From Pseudomonas abyssi (GTDB taxonomy: Bacteria; Pseudomonadota; Gammaproteobacteria; Pseudomonadales; Pseudomonadaceae), in the NCBI RefSeq assembly GCF_002307495.1, contig NZ_NTMR01000005.1, positions 277,865 to 341,864 of the forward strand: 64,000 bases of DNA, written 5' to 3'. Below are positions 44,106 through 52,694 of the stretch, piece after piece (the stretch's first letter is position 1; each line of letters starts with the position of its first letter). The notes below the pieces were generated by a model. It worked only from the letters and a program-made list of their open reading frames with translations, searched no databases and was not told the DNA's origin. The translations under genes and the position numbers were made by a program.

Positions 44106-45059
44106 TTGAATATCATCATTTTAACCGGACGCCACGGCGCGTCGCGGACCGTGACGCTGGGAGCGCACTGGGTTGCCGCGGGGGTGAGCCTGTTGCTTAC
44201 CTTGCCGTTGGTGGCTTCTCTTGTGACCTGGCAATTGCTCTCCGGTTCCGGAAGCGCTGTTGCTGACGACCGGGCTGTGCCGGCCTGGCAGCAAGCCTTG
44301 CAGGAGTATGAAGTAGAGCCGCTGCAGGAAGACGACGGCACGCAGGCGCAGATAGAGCGTATGAGCCAGCAGCTGGCGCGGTTGCAGATGCGTCTTACCC
44401 GGCTGGATGCCCTCGGTGAGCGGTTGACCGAGCTGGGTGAATTCAGTGATGGCGAGTTTGATTTTGGCGCCGAGGTCGATTTTGGTCTGGGGTCGGAGCT
44501 TGAGCCCGGCATGGGCGGCCCCGAGCTGCGCGATGATGACCTCAGCTACAACGCACCTGATCTGCAGGGCCTGATCGAGCAGCTGTCGGCGCGAGTCGAT
44601 AATCGCACTCGGCAACTGCAATTGCTGGAAGACCTGATGGTCAGCCGGCAGACCGATGTTGACGCAATTTTGGATTTCATTCCGGTGCCCGACGGGCGCC
44701 TGTCTTCCGGTTTTGGGCGTCGTACGGACCCTATTACCGGGCGTTTTTCGATGCATAACGGCCTGGATTTCGCCGCGCCGCGCGGCACGCCAATCCACGC
44801 GGTGGGGGCGGGCGTGGTCACCTTCGCTGCCCGCAATGGGGCGTACGGCAATATGGTGGAAATTAACCACGGTAACGGTCTCAAAACCCGCTACGCTCAC
44901 GCCTCGGAGCTGAAGGTGAGCAAAGGTGATCTGGTGCAGAAGGGGCAGGAAATCGCCACTGTTGGCAGTACCGGGCGCTCCACTGGCGCTCACCTGCACC
45001 TCGAAGTGTACAAGAATGGTATGGCCGTTAACCCACGCCGTTTCCTGGCATTGAATTAG
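44106..45059 (+). CDS. M23 family metallopeptidase (murein hydrolase-like)
   Basis: 317-residue inner-membrane-anchored LytM/M23 protein. One hydrophobic segment (about 24-44), a coiled coil (about 78-112), an acidic linker, a second helix (about 155-190), then the LytM domain. Zinc ligands His217 and Asp221 (HNGLD) and His298 (HLH), plus His265 (YAH), are all intact, so it may be an active endopeptidase rather than an EnvC-like activator. The start is a TTG at 44106, as no ATG exists before residue 86. Confidence 0.9.
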   Translation: MNIIILTGRHGASRTVTLGAHWVAAGVSLLLTLPLVASLVTWQLLSGSGSAVADDRAVPAWQQALQEYEVEPLQEDDGTQAQIERMSQQLARLQMRLTRLDALGERLTELGEFSDGEFDFGAEVDFGLGSELEPGMGGPELRDDDLSYNAPDLQGLIEQLSARVDNRTRQLQLLEDLMVSRQTDVDAILDFIPVPDGRLSSGFGRRTDPITGRFSMHNGLDFAAPRGTPIHAVGAGVVTFAARNGAYGNMVEINHGNGLKTRYAHASELKVSKGDLVQKGQEIATVGSTGRSTGAHLHLEVYKNGMAVNPRRFLALN

Positions 45060-45095
45060 TCTCGCGTCGCCCCCACTCATATCCTTTCATACCGG

Positions 45096-45122
45096 CCTTT
45101 GCCTGAATTGTTGTGGCAAAGG
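45096..45122 (+). terminator. Hairpin between the M23 peptidase and secA
   Basis: Perfect 8-bp stem CCTTTGCC/GGCAAAGG with an 11-nt loop, 37 bp past the peptidase stop, without a T-run. It may be a terminator or part of the secA leader. The rest of 45060-45241 shows only a weak TAGAAT -10-like site. Confidence 0.4.
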
Positions 45123-45241
45123 TCGCGCCGGCCGCGCGGTTTAATGTGCGGCAAGAATCAGAGTAGAATGCCTTTTTCAGTGCTGGTCCGGGCTGCACGG
45201 GACTGAGCTCGTCACCTCTCACATGGATACCTAATTCGATT

Positions 45242-47974
45242 ATGTTTGCGCCGTTAGTCAGAAAGCTGTTGGGAAGCAAGAACGATCGTGAGTTGAAGCG
45301 CATGGGCAAGGTGGTTGTCGCCATCAACGCTCAGGAGGAGGGGTTGAATGCGCTGAGCGATGAACAGCTGAAGGCGAAGACCGGCGAGTTCAAGCAACGC
45401 CTGGCTGATGGCGCCACCCTGGATCAGCTGCTGCCGGAGGCCTTTGCTGTTGTGCGCGAGGCCGGTAAGCGGGTGATGGGCATGCGTCACTTTGATGTCC
45501 AGCTGATCGGCGGCATGACCCTGCACGAAGGCAAGATCGCCGAGATGAAAACCGGTGAGGGTAAGACGCTGGTAGCAACCCTGCCGGTCTACCTGAATGC
45601 GCTGGCTGGCAAGGGCGTTCACGTGGTGACGGTCAACGACTATCTGGCCAGCCGTGACGCCAACACCATGCGTCCGCTATACGAGTTTCTCGGTATGACG
45701 GTTGGCGTGGTGGTGCCATTCCAGGACCCGCAGCAAAAACGCGCGGCCTATCAGTGTGACATCACCTACGGTACCAACAACGAACTGGGCTTTGACTACC
45801 TGCGCGATAATATGGCTTTCCGTCTGGAAGACAAGTTCCAGCGCGAACCTTATTTTGCGGTGGTCGATGAAGTTGACTCCATTCTGATCGACGAAGCCCG
45901 CACGCCGTTGATTATCTCCGGCCCGGCCGAAGACAGCTCCCAGATGTATGCGGCGATCAATAAACTGATTCCTCAGCTCAAGCGCGGCCAGACTGCCGAA
46001 GAGGGTGTCGAGGCGGTCGATGGTCATTACCTGATCGACGAGAAGGCGCGCCAGGTTGAGCTGACCGAAAGCGGCCACCAGTTTATCGAAGACCTGCTGG
46101 TACGCGAGAAGCTGCTCAATGAGGGCGACAGCCTTTATGCGGCGCAGAACCTCGGCCTGCTGCATCACGTTAACTCCGCGTTACGCGCTCACACCCTGTT
46201 CCATCGCAACGTCGAGTACATCGTACAGAACAACCAGGTGCTACTGGTCGATGAGCATACCGGGCGCACCATGCCGGGCCGTCGCTTGTCCGAGGGGCTC
46301 CACCAGGCCATCGAGGCGAAAGAAGGCCTGCAGATTCAGGCTGAGAGCCAGACCCTGGCCTCCACCACTTTCCAGAACTATTTCCGGCTGTACCAGAAGC
46401 TGGCGGGCATGACGGGTACGGCGGATACCGAAGCCTTTGAGTTTCGTCAGATTTACGGCCTCGACGTGCTGGTCATCCCGACTAACAAGCCGATGGTGCG
46501 CAAGGATTACAACGACCTGGTCTATCTCAGCATTGAAGAGAAGTTTGCCGCCATCGTTGCCGATATTAAGCACTGCATGGAGCAGGGCCGTCCGGTGCTG
46601 GTAGGTACCGCCTCCATTGAGTCGTCCGAAGTTGTTGCCCAGTTGCTCAATCGTGAAAAGGTCCCACACAAGGTCCTCAACGCGAAATTCCACGAGAAGG
46701 AAGCCGAGATCGTAGCCCAGGCGGGTCGTCCGGGTGCCGTCACCATCGCCACCAACATGGCCGGCCGGGGTACTGACATCATCCTCGGCGGCAACTGGGA
46801 AGCCGAGGTCGCCGCTCTGGAGAACCCCACAGAGCAGCAAGTCGCGCAGATCAAGGACGAATGGCAGCTGCGGCACCAGCAGGTGCTGGAAGCGGGCGGC
46901 CTGCATATCATCGCCTGCGAGCGTCACGAATCCCGCCGTATCGACAACCAGCTGCGCGGTCGTGCTGGTCGTCAGGGTGATCCGGGTTCCAGCCGCTTCT
47001 ACCTGTCGCTGGAAGACAACCTCATGCGCATCTTCGCCTCTGACCGGGTGAAGAACTTCATGAAAGCCCTGGGGATGGAGAAGGGTGAGGCCATCGAGCA
47101 TCGCATGGTCACCAACGCCATCGAGAAAGCCCAGCGCAAGGTCGAAGGCCGTAACTTCGATATTCGCAAGCAGTTGCTGGAATACGACGATGTTGCCAAC
47201 GAACAGCGTAAGGTGATTTACGGCCAGCGTAATTCCATTCTTGCCAGCGAATCGGTTGAAGAAACCATCGCGGCGATCCGTCAAGACGTCGTCAACGACA
47301 TGGTGGCCATGCACATGCCGGCAGGTAGTCTGCCTGAGCAATGGGACGTTGATGGGCTGGAGAAGGCGCTTGCCGGCGAGCTGGGCCTGCATCTGCCAAT
47401 CCAGCAGTGGCTGGATGAAGATGAACGGTTGCAGGAGCAAGGCGTAGCCGAGCGCATTCTGGACGCGCTGGTTGCGGCCTATCGCGAGAAGGAAGAGCTG
47501 GCAGGCGCGGAAGCCCTGCGGACCTTTGAGAAGCAGATGCTGTTGCGCGTGCTGGATGACCTGTGGAAAGAGCACCTGGCGACGATGGATCACCTGCGCC
47601 AGGGCATCCATCTGCGTGGTTATGCGCAGAAGAACCCGAAGCAGGAATATAAGCGCGAAGCCTTCAACCTGTTCCAGGAGCTGCTGGATACGCTCAAACG
47701 CGACACCATTCGCGTGCTGAGCCACGTGCAGGTGCGTCGCGAGGATCCGGCCGAGGAGGAGGCGCGTTTGCGCCGCCAGGCCGAGGAAATGCAGCGGCGC
47801 ATGCAGTTCAAGCATGAAGAGGTCAATGCCGTCGCTGACGAAAGCGAGCAGGAGCCGGACCAGCCGCAGGCAGCCGCACCGCAGACACGCGAAGGGCCGA
47901 AGGTCGGCCGTAACGATCCCTGCCCATGCGGCTCCGGTAAGAAGTACAAACACTGTCACGGGCAGATAAGCTGA
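45242..47974 (+). CDS. secA: Preprotein translocase ATPase SecA
   Basis: 910-residue motor that drives proteins through SecYEG. Walker A GEGKT at 105-109, DEVD at 209-212, PPXD region, [16 protein letters not shown] and the C-terminal zinc finger [12 protein letters not shown] that binds SecB. Full length, no damage. No SecM-like leader gene was found upstream. Confidence 0.98.
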   Translation: MFAPLVRKLLGSKNDRELKRMGKVVVAINAQEEGLNALSDEQLKAKTGEFKQRLADGATLDQLLPEAFAVVREAGKRVMGMRHFDVQLIGGMTLHEGKIAEMKTGEGKTLVATLPVYLNALAGKGVHVVTVNDYLASRDANTMRPLYEFLGMTVGVVVPFQDPQQKRAAYQCDITYGTNNELGFDYLRDNMAFRLEDKFQREPYFAVVDEVDSILIDEARTPLIISGPAEDSSQMYAAINKLIPQLKRGQTAEEGVEAVDGHYLIDEKARQVELTESGHQFIEDLLVREKLLNEGDSLYAAQNLGLLHHVNSALRAHTLFHRNVEYIVQNNQVLLVDEHTGRTMPGRRLSEGLHQAIEAKEGLQIQAESQTLASTTFQNYFRLYQKLAGMTGTADTEAFEFRQIYGLDVLVIPTNKPMVRKDYNDLVYLSIEEKFAAIVADIKHCMEQGRPVLVGTASIESSEVVAQLLNREKVPHKVLNAKFHEKEAEIVAQAGRPGAVTIATNMAGRGTDIILGGNWEAEVAALENPTEQQVAQIKDEWQLRHQQVLEAGGLHIIACERHESRRIDNQLRGRAGRQGDPGSSRFYLSLEDNLMRIFASDRVKNFMKALGMEKGEAIEHRMVTNAIEKAQRKVEGRNFDIRKQLLEYDDVANEQRKVIYGQRNSILASESVEETIAAIRQDVVNDMVAMHMPAGSLPEQWDVDGLEKALAGELGLHLPIQQWLDEDERLQEQGVAERILDALVAAYREKEELAGAEALRTFEKQMLLRVLDDLWKEHLATMDHLRQGIHLRGYAQKNPKQEYKREAFNLFQELLDTLKRDTIRVLSHVQVRREDPAEEEARLRRQAEEMQRRMQFKHEEVNAVADESEQEPDQPQAAAPQTREGPKVGRNDPCPCGSGKKYKHCHGQIS

Positions 47975-47983
47975 GCCTGAAAA

Positions 47984-48015
47984 GCAGCTGTAAGCTTCAG
48001 CGGCAAGCTACAAGT
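47984..48015. repeat. Degenerate AGCTT/CAAGC-rich repeat
   Basis: The stretch AGCAGCTGTAAGCTTCAGCG continues as GCAAGCTACAAGTT just past secA. It resembles AGCTT-rich intergenic repeats seen in pseudomonads (from memory) and is related in composition to the perfect heptad array 50 bp further on. Confidence 0.45.
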
Positions 48016-48043
48016 TAAACCTGTTAACCCTCGGCTTTATAGT
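48015..48043 (+). promoter_or_regulatory. Possible argJ promoter
   Basis: TTAAAC at 48015-48020 and TATAGT at 48038-48043 with 17-bp spacing. If real, the heptad array lies in the argJ 5' leader. Confidence 0.38.
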
Positions 48044-48064
48044 CGGGGGAATCTGTATGCTTTT

Positions 48065-48099
48065 GAAGCTTGAAGCTTGAAGCTTGAAGCTTGAAGCTT
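48065..48099. repeat. Five-copy perfect heptanucleotide tandem repeat
   Basis: GAAGCTT is repeated five times without error. Each unit contains the self-complementary AAGCTT, so the transcript could form alternating small hairpins. It ends about 30 bp before the argJ start and upstream of its GGAG site. Copy number is likely variable between strains (inference). Confidence 0.9.
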
Positions 48100-48128
48100 C
48101 CCTTTCCCTCTTTTTTGGAGCGTTATAC

Positions 48129-49346
48129 ATGCCTGTTGGTCTTGGTCCTCTGCCCGCACTGCATCCGGTTTCCGGTTTTCGTCTTGGCATCGCCTCGGCG
48201 GGTATCAAGCGTGCTGGCCGTAAGGATGTGGTGGTCATGGAGGCCGCTCAGGGCTCCAGCATGGCTGGCGTGTTTACCCGTAATGCTTTTTGCGCTGCAC
48301 CCGTAACCCTGTGCCGCCAACGGCTGGCAGGGTCGCCGCAGTACCTGCTGGTCAACACCGGTAATGCCAACGCCGGTACCGGCAAGCCTGGCATGCAGGC
48401 TGCCGAGCGAACCTGCGAGGCGCTGGCCGAGAAGGTAGGTTGCGAGGCGGCGCAGGTGCTGCCGTTCAGCACCGGTGTGATTGGCGAATTGTTGCCTGCC
48501 GACAAGGTTATCGCAGCGCTGCCGGCTGCCTTGGCTGATCTGGCCGAAGATAACTGGGCGAACGCGGCGGAAGGCATCATGACTACCGATACCCAGCCCA
48601 AAGGCTGCAGTCGGCGTATCGAGATTGCGGGCCAAGTCATCACCATCACCGGTATCTCCAAGGGCGCCGGCATGATTCGCCCAAATATGGCGACCATGCT
48701 GGGCTATGTCGCGACCGATGCGCCGGTTGCTCAGCCGCTGCTGCAATCGCTGCTGCGTGAGGCGGCCGACCTGTCGTTCAATCGCATCACCATTGATGGC
48801 GACACCAGCACCAATGATTCCTGCATGCTGATTGCGACCGGTAAGGCGGATATTCCGTTGATCGACAGCGCTGATGCGCAGGGCTATGAGGAGCTCGCAG
48901 CCGCCATCAAGGATGTGATGCTGACACTGGCGCAGGCCATTGTGCGTGATGGGGAAGGGGCGACCAAGTTCGTGACCATTCGTGTCAATGGTGGGGCCAA
49001 CGTCGACGAGTGCCTGGATGTCGCATACGCTGTGGCCCACTCTCCTCTGATCAAGACCGCGCTGTTTGCTTCCGATCCCAACTGGGGGCGCATCCTGGCT
49101 GCCGTTGGCTATGCCGGTGTGCCTGATCTGGATGTCGAGAAAATCGACGTTTATCTGGATGATGTCTGCATTACCCGTCAGGGTGGTCGTGCCGCCGAGT
49201 ACGAGGAGTCCCAGGGTGCGCGTGTCATGGCGCAGTCAGAGATCACCATTCGCATCGAGCTGGGTCGCGGCGAGGTGAGTGAAACCTTGTGGACGACCGA
49301 CCTCTCGCACGAATACGTCCGGATTAACGCCGAGTACCGTACCTGA
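48129..49346 (+). CDS. argJ: Bifunctional ornithine acetyltransferase / N-acetylglutamate synthase
   Basis: 405-residue arginine-pathway enzyme that recycles acetyl groups from N-acetylornithine to glutamate. It matures by self-cleavage at Ala188-Thr189 in [10 protein letters not shown], with Thr189 as nucleophile. TGNANAGTG and [12 protein letters not shown] are typical. An upstream in-frame ATG lies inside the heptad repeat region and is rejected. [14 protein letters not shown] with GGAG upstream is the family start. Confidence 0.95.
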   Translation: MPVGLGPLPALHPVSGFRLGIASAGIKRAGRKDVVVMEAAQGSSMAGVFTRNAFCAAPVTLCRQRLAGSPQYLLVNTGNANAGTGKPGMQAAERTCEALAEKVGCEAAQVLPFSTGVIGELLPADKVIAALPAALADLAEDNWANAAEGIMTTDTQPKGCSRRIEIAGQVITITGISKGAGMIRPNMATMLGYVATDAPVAQPLLQSLLREAADLSFNRITIDGDTSTNDSCMLIATGKADIPLIDSADAQGYEELAAAIKDVMLTLAQAIVRDGEGATKFVTIRVNGGANVDECLDVAYAVAHSPLIKTALFASDPNWGRILAAVGYAGVPDLDVEKIDVYLDDVCITRQGGRAAEYEESQGARVMAQSEITIRIELGRGEVSETLWTTDLSHEYVRINAEYRT

Positions 49347-49350
49347 GGTA

Positions 49351-49711
49351 CCTAGGGTCTGTTGACGTTTCGCTCGCCCGCCTGCCGGAGGCCATTTTTT
49401 CGGTCAGGCAAGGCGGAGGAAGCGTAGTGTCGTTGATCTACATAAGCGACCGACAACGTAGCATGGCCGAAAAATGGCCCCGGCCCTGCGGGTGGGGCCG
49501 CCGAGGTTGCGCCTGTAAGGCCGCCACTCGGCGTCGCTCGTCGCTCGTCGCTGATTTGGAATGACCACAAAAACGCAGGGAGCGTTTTTGTGCGCCAGCC
49601 CCAAAGGGGTGAAGCACAGGAATGTGCTGAACAAACTGCGCTCTTTGCCTCTTGATTGGCGGCCCTACAGGCAGCAACAGGTGGGTGAACGAAACGTCAA
49701 CAGACCCTAGG
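49351..49711. mobile_element. MITE-like element with 22-bp perfect terminal inverted repeats
   Basis: The left end CCTAGGGTCTGTTGACGTTT plus CG (49351-49372) is the exact reverse complement of 49690-49711. Similarity continues imperfectly for about 14 more bases on each side. The outer bases CTAG could include a TA or CTAG target duplication. The 361-bp interior has no convincing gene. It holds an inner inverted repeat (GGCCATTTTTTCGG at 49390 against CCGAAAAATGGCC ending at 49479) and a strong hairpin at 49566-49592. It fills the gap between argJ and fimT. It is called MITE-like because it has transposon-type ends and no transposase. The ends recall IS5-type elements, but this is unproven. 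Confidence 0.7.
49566..49592. terminator. Strong hairpin inside the MITE-like element
   Basis: Perfect 11-bp stem CACAAAAACGC/GCGTTTTTGTG with a 5-nt loop. It could terminate transcripts from both convergent neighbours, argJ and fimT. Confidence 0.5.
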
Positions 49712-49741
49712 CGCACACCTTGTCACGGGTGTGCGCTTCGC

Positions 49742-50266
49742 TTATGGCGTGGCGGCGCACTGCCGTGCGTCAAACTGACGAGACTCTGTGCGCAGGCGCC
49801 CGACACGATTGATGATCAGCTGTCGGCCGCGCTGCTTCAGATCTGGCGGGCACAGCCTAAAGCTGCCGGCCAGAAAACCGCCGTGTACCTGCTCTGACTC
49901 GCCCAGCGCGTTGTAGCGCAAGTAGCTTCGCAGTTGACCACTGGCGGCGACGCTGGACAGCAATGCCGCCTGATCTTCCAGCAACAGAACGTCACCGGCG
50001 CCAAGTTCAAGGTTGTTATCCCGGTCGACAAACACCTGCCAGCCTCTGTTCCAATCCCCTGTCATTGGCATCATTACTACCGGCTCATTGCGCTCGATGG
50101 CCTCGTTCCGAGTAAACCGAATGCTGCGCTCTAAGGCGTCCTGCGCGCTGTCCAGGCGCTGCTGGTCGATCAGTCGCTGCAGCGACGGCACGCCAATACT
50201 GATCAGAATGCCGAGTAAGGCCACTGCTACCAGCAGTTCGGTCAGGGTAAATCCGTTACTTTTCAT
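49742..50266 (-). CDS. fimT: Type II/IV pilin-like protein, GspH/FimT family
   Basis: 174-residue pseudopilin. Class III-type leader MKSNG followed by FTLTELLVAVALLGILISIGVPSLQ, with prepilin peptidase cleavage after Gly5 and Glu at mature position 5. The GspH-like domain has RSIRFTRNEAIERNEPVVMM and DWNRGWQVFVD. FimT relatives act in pilus assembly and DNA binding for transformation. A GTG 5 codons upstream is an alternative start. It lies opposite to fimU, and its GC content is ordinary, unlike the cluster to its right. Confidence 0.85.
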   Translation of the reverse strand: MKSNGFTLTELLVAVALLGILISIGVPSLQRLIDQQRLDSAQDALERSIRFTRNEAIERNEPVVMMPMTGDWNRGWQVFVDRDNNLELGAGDVLLLEDQAALLSSVAASGQLRSYLRYNALGESEQVHGGFLAGSFRLCPPDLKQRGRQLIINRVGRLRTESRQFDARQCAATP

Positions 50267-50395
50267 CTGCACTTGGCCCACACCTTCGGATCGGTTGTCA
50301 GCTTGTCCGGTGATTATGACCGCCTATCTGCAGTGCTGAGCTATTGATGTAGGCGAGATTTATGATCTACCAATCAAAAAGTGGAGGTTCTGAGA

Positions 50396-50860
50396 ATGCA
50401 GCGGGAAAGAGGGTTTACTGTGCTCGAGCTGATGGTGACGCTAGTGGTCGCTGCCATTGTGTTGAGTCTTGCCGTGCCGTCCTTCCAGAGAACTGTTGCA
50501 AATAATGCCGTTAGATCAACTACGAGCGACCTGGTCTCCGCCTTGAATGCCGCCAGGGCGGAATCTATGAGTTCTAGGGCGATGGTTACCGTGTCACCCC
50601 AGGGTGGGGACTGGGGGAATGGATGGACGATAGTGCATCAGGCCTCTGTAAATAGTGACGACGCTTATCAGCTTGCCGATAAGGTCAGGATTCGTAGTGA
50701 TATCGCCTCCGTTGTCTTCAGGCCAGAGGGTGGGCTCACTGCCGCGGGAAACAACATCACGATCTGTCACGAAGATGCCACCATCGATGGTAGGCGTATA
50801 ACCCTCTCTTTTCTGGGGCGTGTGACGGTTGAAACGATCGCAGGGGGGTGTGGAGCGTGA
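50396..50860 (+). CDS. fimU: Minor pilin FimU (GspH family)
   Basis: 154-residue minor pilin. Leader MQRERG, then FTVLELMVTLVVAAIVLSLAVPSFQ. The GspH domain has VSALNAARAESMSSRAMVTVSPQGGDWGNGWTIV and a C-terminal ICHEDATIDGRRITLSFLGRV. The ATG at 50396 has GGAGG eight bases ahead. It starts the operon fimU-pilV-pilW-pilX-pilY1-pilE, which primes type IV pilus assembly. The divergent 129-bp gap with fimT should hold both promoters. Confidence 0.85.
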   Translation: MQRERGFTVLELMVTLVVAAIVLSLAVPSFQRTVANNAVRSTTSDLVSALNAARAESMSSRAMVTVSPQGGDWGNGWTIVHQASVNSDDAYQLADKVRIRSDIASVVFRPEGGLTAAGNNITICHEDATIDGRRITLSFLGRVTVETIAGGCGA

Positions 50861-51363
50861 ACAGGCTTTCGATGAAGAGTGCTCAAGCAGGTGTGAGCAT
50901 GGTGGAAGTGCTCATCGCGGTGCTTGTTCTGGCTGTCGGTGCGCTGGGGTTTGCAGGTGTGCAGGTGGTTGCGATGCAGAAATCCGAAGATGCTAATTAC
51001 CGTAGTGCGGCCATGCTGATCGCCCAGGATGCTGTAGAGCGAATTCAAGCCAACGCGGCTGAGATTGCCGATTACCGGAACGGCACTGCGATCGTCACTC
51101 CTTCCAGCGCTCCCGCTCAGACGTGCGGTAATGGGTGTGACGTAGTCGATTTGGACTTGGCTCAGTTGGCGTGGGCGGCGAATCAGACCTTGCCAAATGG
51201 GCTGATCAAGATTGATAGCTGCGACTTCAATGGTTTGACCTGTGTGGTGCTGAATTGGGGAGAGCGCGACGGTGCGGTGAATAGTATCGATGCGTGCACT
51301 AGCGGTGCCGGTGTGAATCTCGCCGAGGATGCAAATTGTCTGGTAATGGAGTTCGCTCGATGA
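50857..51363 (+). CDS. pilV: Minor pilin PilV
   Basis: 168-residue minor pilin (GspI-like) with leader ending in QAG and then VSMVEVLIAVLVLAVGALGFAGVQ. The mature first residue is Val instead of Phe. Four later Cys (QTCGNGC, DSCDFNGLTC) suggest disulfides. GTG at 50857 makes a GTGA overlap with fimU. The ATG at 50872, with AGG six bases before it, is an equal alternative. Confidence 0.8.
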   Translation: MNRLSMKSAQAGVSMVEVLIAVLVLAVGALGFAGVQVVAMQKSEDANYRSAAMLIAQDAVERIQANAAEIADYRNGTAIVTPSSAPAQTCGNGCDVVDLDLAQLAWAANQTLPNGLIKIDSCDFNGLTCVVLNWGERDGAVNSIDACTSGAGVNLAEDANCLVMEFAR

Positions 51364-52154
51364 AGCACTCACAACAAGGGTTGACCCTAGTAGAGCTGAT
51401 GATTGCATTGTTGCTTGGCTTATTGCTGAGCTTCGCGGCTATACAGCTGTTGGTGAGCAATCAACGAACTTTCTCGCTGCAGGACGCAGTGACCGGAGTG
51501 AACGAAGACGGTCAGACGGTGTTGCGCTATATCGCTGCTGATATTCGCAATGCTGGGCGCGGTGGTCAGATTGAAGGGTTTGTCCAGCCGGTAGTGCTGG
51601 CGCTATCTGTTGATGACTCTGAAGGTAATCCCGTCGCTTTCCAGTCAACAGATGGGGGGGCGAACGGCAACGACGTATTGGTGGTTAGCTACCTGGCTCA
51701 GCGGGCTTGTCAGGGTGCCGACTTGACGGCAGGCGGTGCCAATCCAGAGGGCGAGATCGTTGTTAATCGCTACTTTGTCGTAGACGACAGCTTGTGGTGT
51801 GCGAGTGTGCGTCAGCTTGAAGGAGGCGGTTATGCCGCGTTAGCCCCCAATGCAGTGGAGCTGATTTCAGGAGTTGATAGCTTCCAGGTTCTATATGGCG
51901 TTGATGGAAGTCTCAATGGTGAAATTGGTGCTACCCGCTTTGTATCGGCGACAGATCTAGCTGCAGCTGACTCTGTTGTGTCCATACGAGTAGGTCTGCT
52001 TCTTCGTAGTAGCGATACAACATTGCCTGTTCCAGCGGGTGGCCAGACGGTCTCTGTGCTTGATCAGCAGGTTGTGACGCCGGAAGATCGCGCAATCCGC
52101 CGTGTCTTCTCTACCACCGCTCAAGTTCGCAACGTCTATTGGGATGGTATTTGA
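51360..52154 (+). CDS. pilW: Minor pilin PilW
   Basis: 264-residue minor pilin (GspJ-like). Leader MKHSQQG, then LTLVELMIALLLGLLLSFAAIQLLVSNQRTF. A long globular domain contains DIRNAGRGGQIEGF, ending VFSTTAQVRNVYWDGI, as in the PilW family. ATGA overlap with pilV. Composition is more AT-rich than the core genes around. Confidence 0.86.
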   Translation: MKHSQQGLTLVELMIALLLGLLLSFAAIQLLVSNQRTFSLQDAVTGVNEDGQTVLRYIAADIRNAGRGGQIEGFVQPVVLALSVDDSEGNPVAFQSTDGGANGNDVLVVSYLAQRACQGADLTAGGANPEGEIVVNRYFVVDDSLWCASVRQLEGGGYAALAPNAVELISGVDSFQVLYGVDGSLNGEIGATRFVSATDLAAADSVVSIRVGLLLRSSDTTLPVPAGGQTVSVLDQQVVTPEDRAIRRVFSTTAQVRNVYWDGI

Positions 52155-52155
52155 T

Positions 52156-52677
52156 ATGAGTTCTCTGACTAACAACGGTTCTGCGCAACGAGGCTCTGCA
52201 TTGATTGTCGCGCTGTTTATTTTACTTATGGTATCGGTTCTGGGGATATCAGCGATGCGAACAAGTATTTATTCCGCCAAAGTGGCCACAGGTGTTCAGG
52301 CGGACACCATGAGTTTTGATGCAGCAGAGTCGGCCGTGGCTATGAGCTTGGAGCGCTTGCGTGGGCTAAATGACACCGAGCTTTCAAGGTCTGTTCTTAA
52401 TGGTGAGTCAATGCAAACCTGTCTCCTGTCAGATGGTTCGCTGCAAAATAGTGAGTGTGGCAATTCGGATCGGATGGATTCGCGTGAGCTTCTGCAGGCT
52501 GGTAGTTATATTGTTCATTTAAAGAATAATTGCCGAATGGTTTCCGGTAGTGATGTCGAGATATATCGAGACTATGTGATTGATATATTGGGTGAAAGTA
52601 ACATGCAGTCCTATCAGATAGAGAATAATCACTTGCAAGAGGCCTTGAAAGTAGGTCTCGACTGCATCCAGCTTTGA
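52156..52677 (+). CDS. pilX: Minor pilin PilX
   Basis: 173-residue PilX-type protein (GspK-like). N-terminus QRGSALIVALFILLMVSVLGISAMRTSIYSAKVA is typical, with the AMRTS step after the hydrophobic helix. Four Cys in the distal part. Codons such as ATA, TTA and AGT are frequent, unlike neighbours outside the cluster. ATG one base after the pilW stop. Confidence 0.82.
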   Translation: MSSLTNNGSAQRGSALIVALFILLMVSVLGISAMRTSIYSAKVATGVQADTMSFDAAESAVAMSLERLRGLNDTELSRSVLNGESMQTCLLSDGSLQNSECGNSDRMDSRELLQAGSYIVHLKNNCRMVSGSDVEIYRDYVIDILGESNMQSYQIENNHLQEALKVGLDCIQL

Positions 52678-52694
52678 GTCTGGAGGAGGCGAAA

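Noticed and set aside
45169..45207. Twelve-codon frame [12 protein letters not shown] before secA as a SecM-like leader peptide
   Set aside because: Too short for a secreted arrest peptide and without a signal sequence or arrest motif.
48084..48128. Upstream start for argJ inside the heptad repeat
   Set aside because: The extension is encoded partly by repeat sequence. The family N-terminus starts at 48129 behind a GGAG site.
49404..49716. Overlapping minus-strand frames of 72-92 codons inside the MITE-like element
   Set aside because: Arg/Ser-rich, overlap each other, follow repeat structure, and show no transposase motif.
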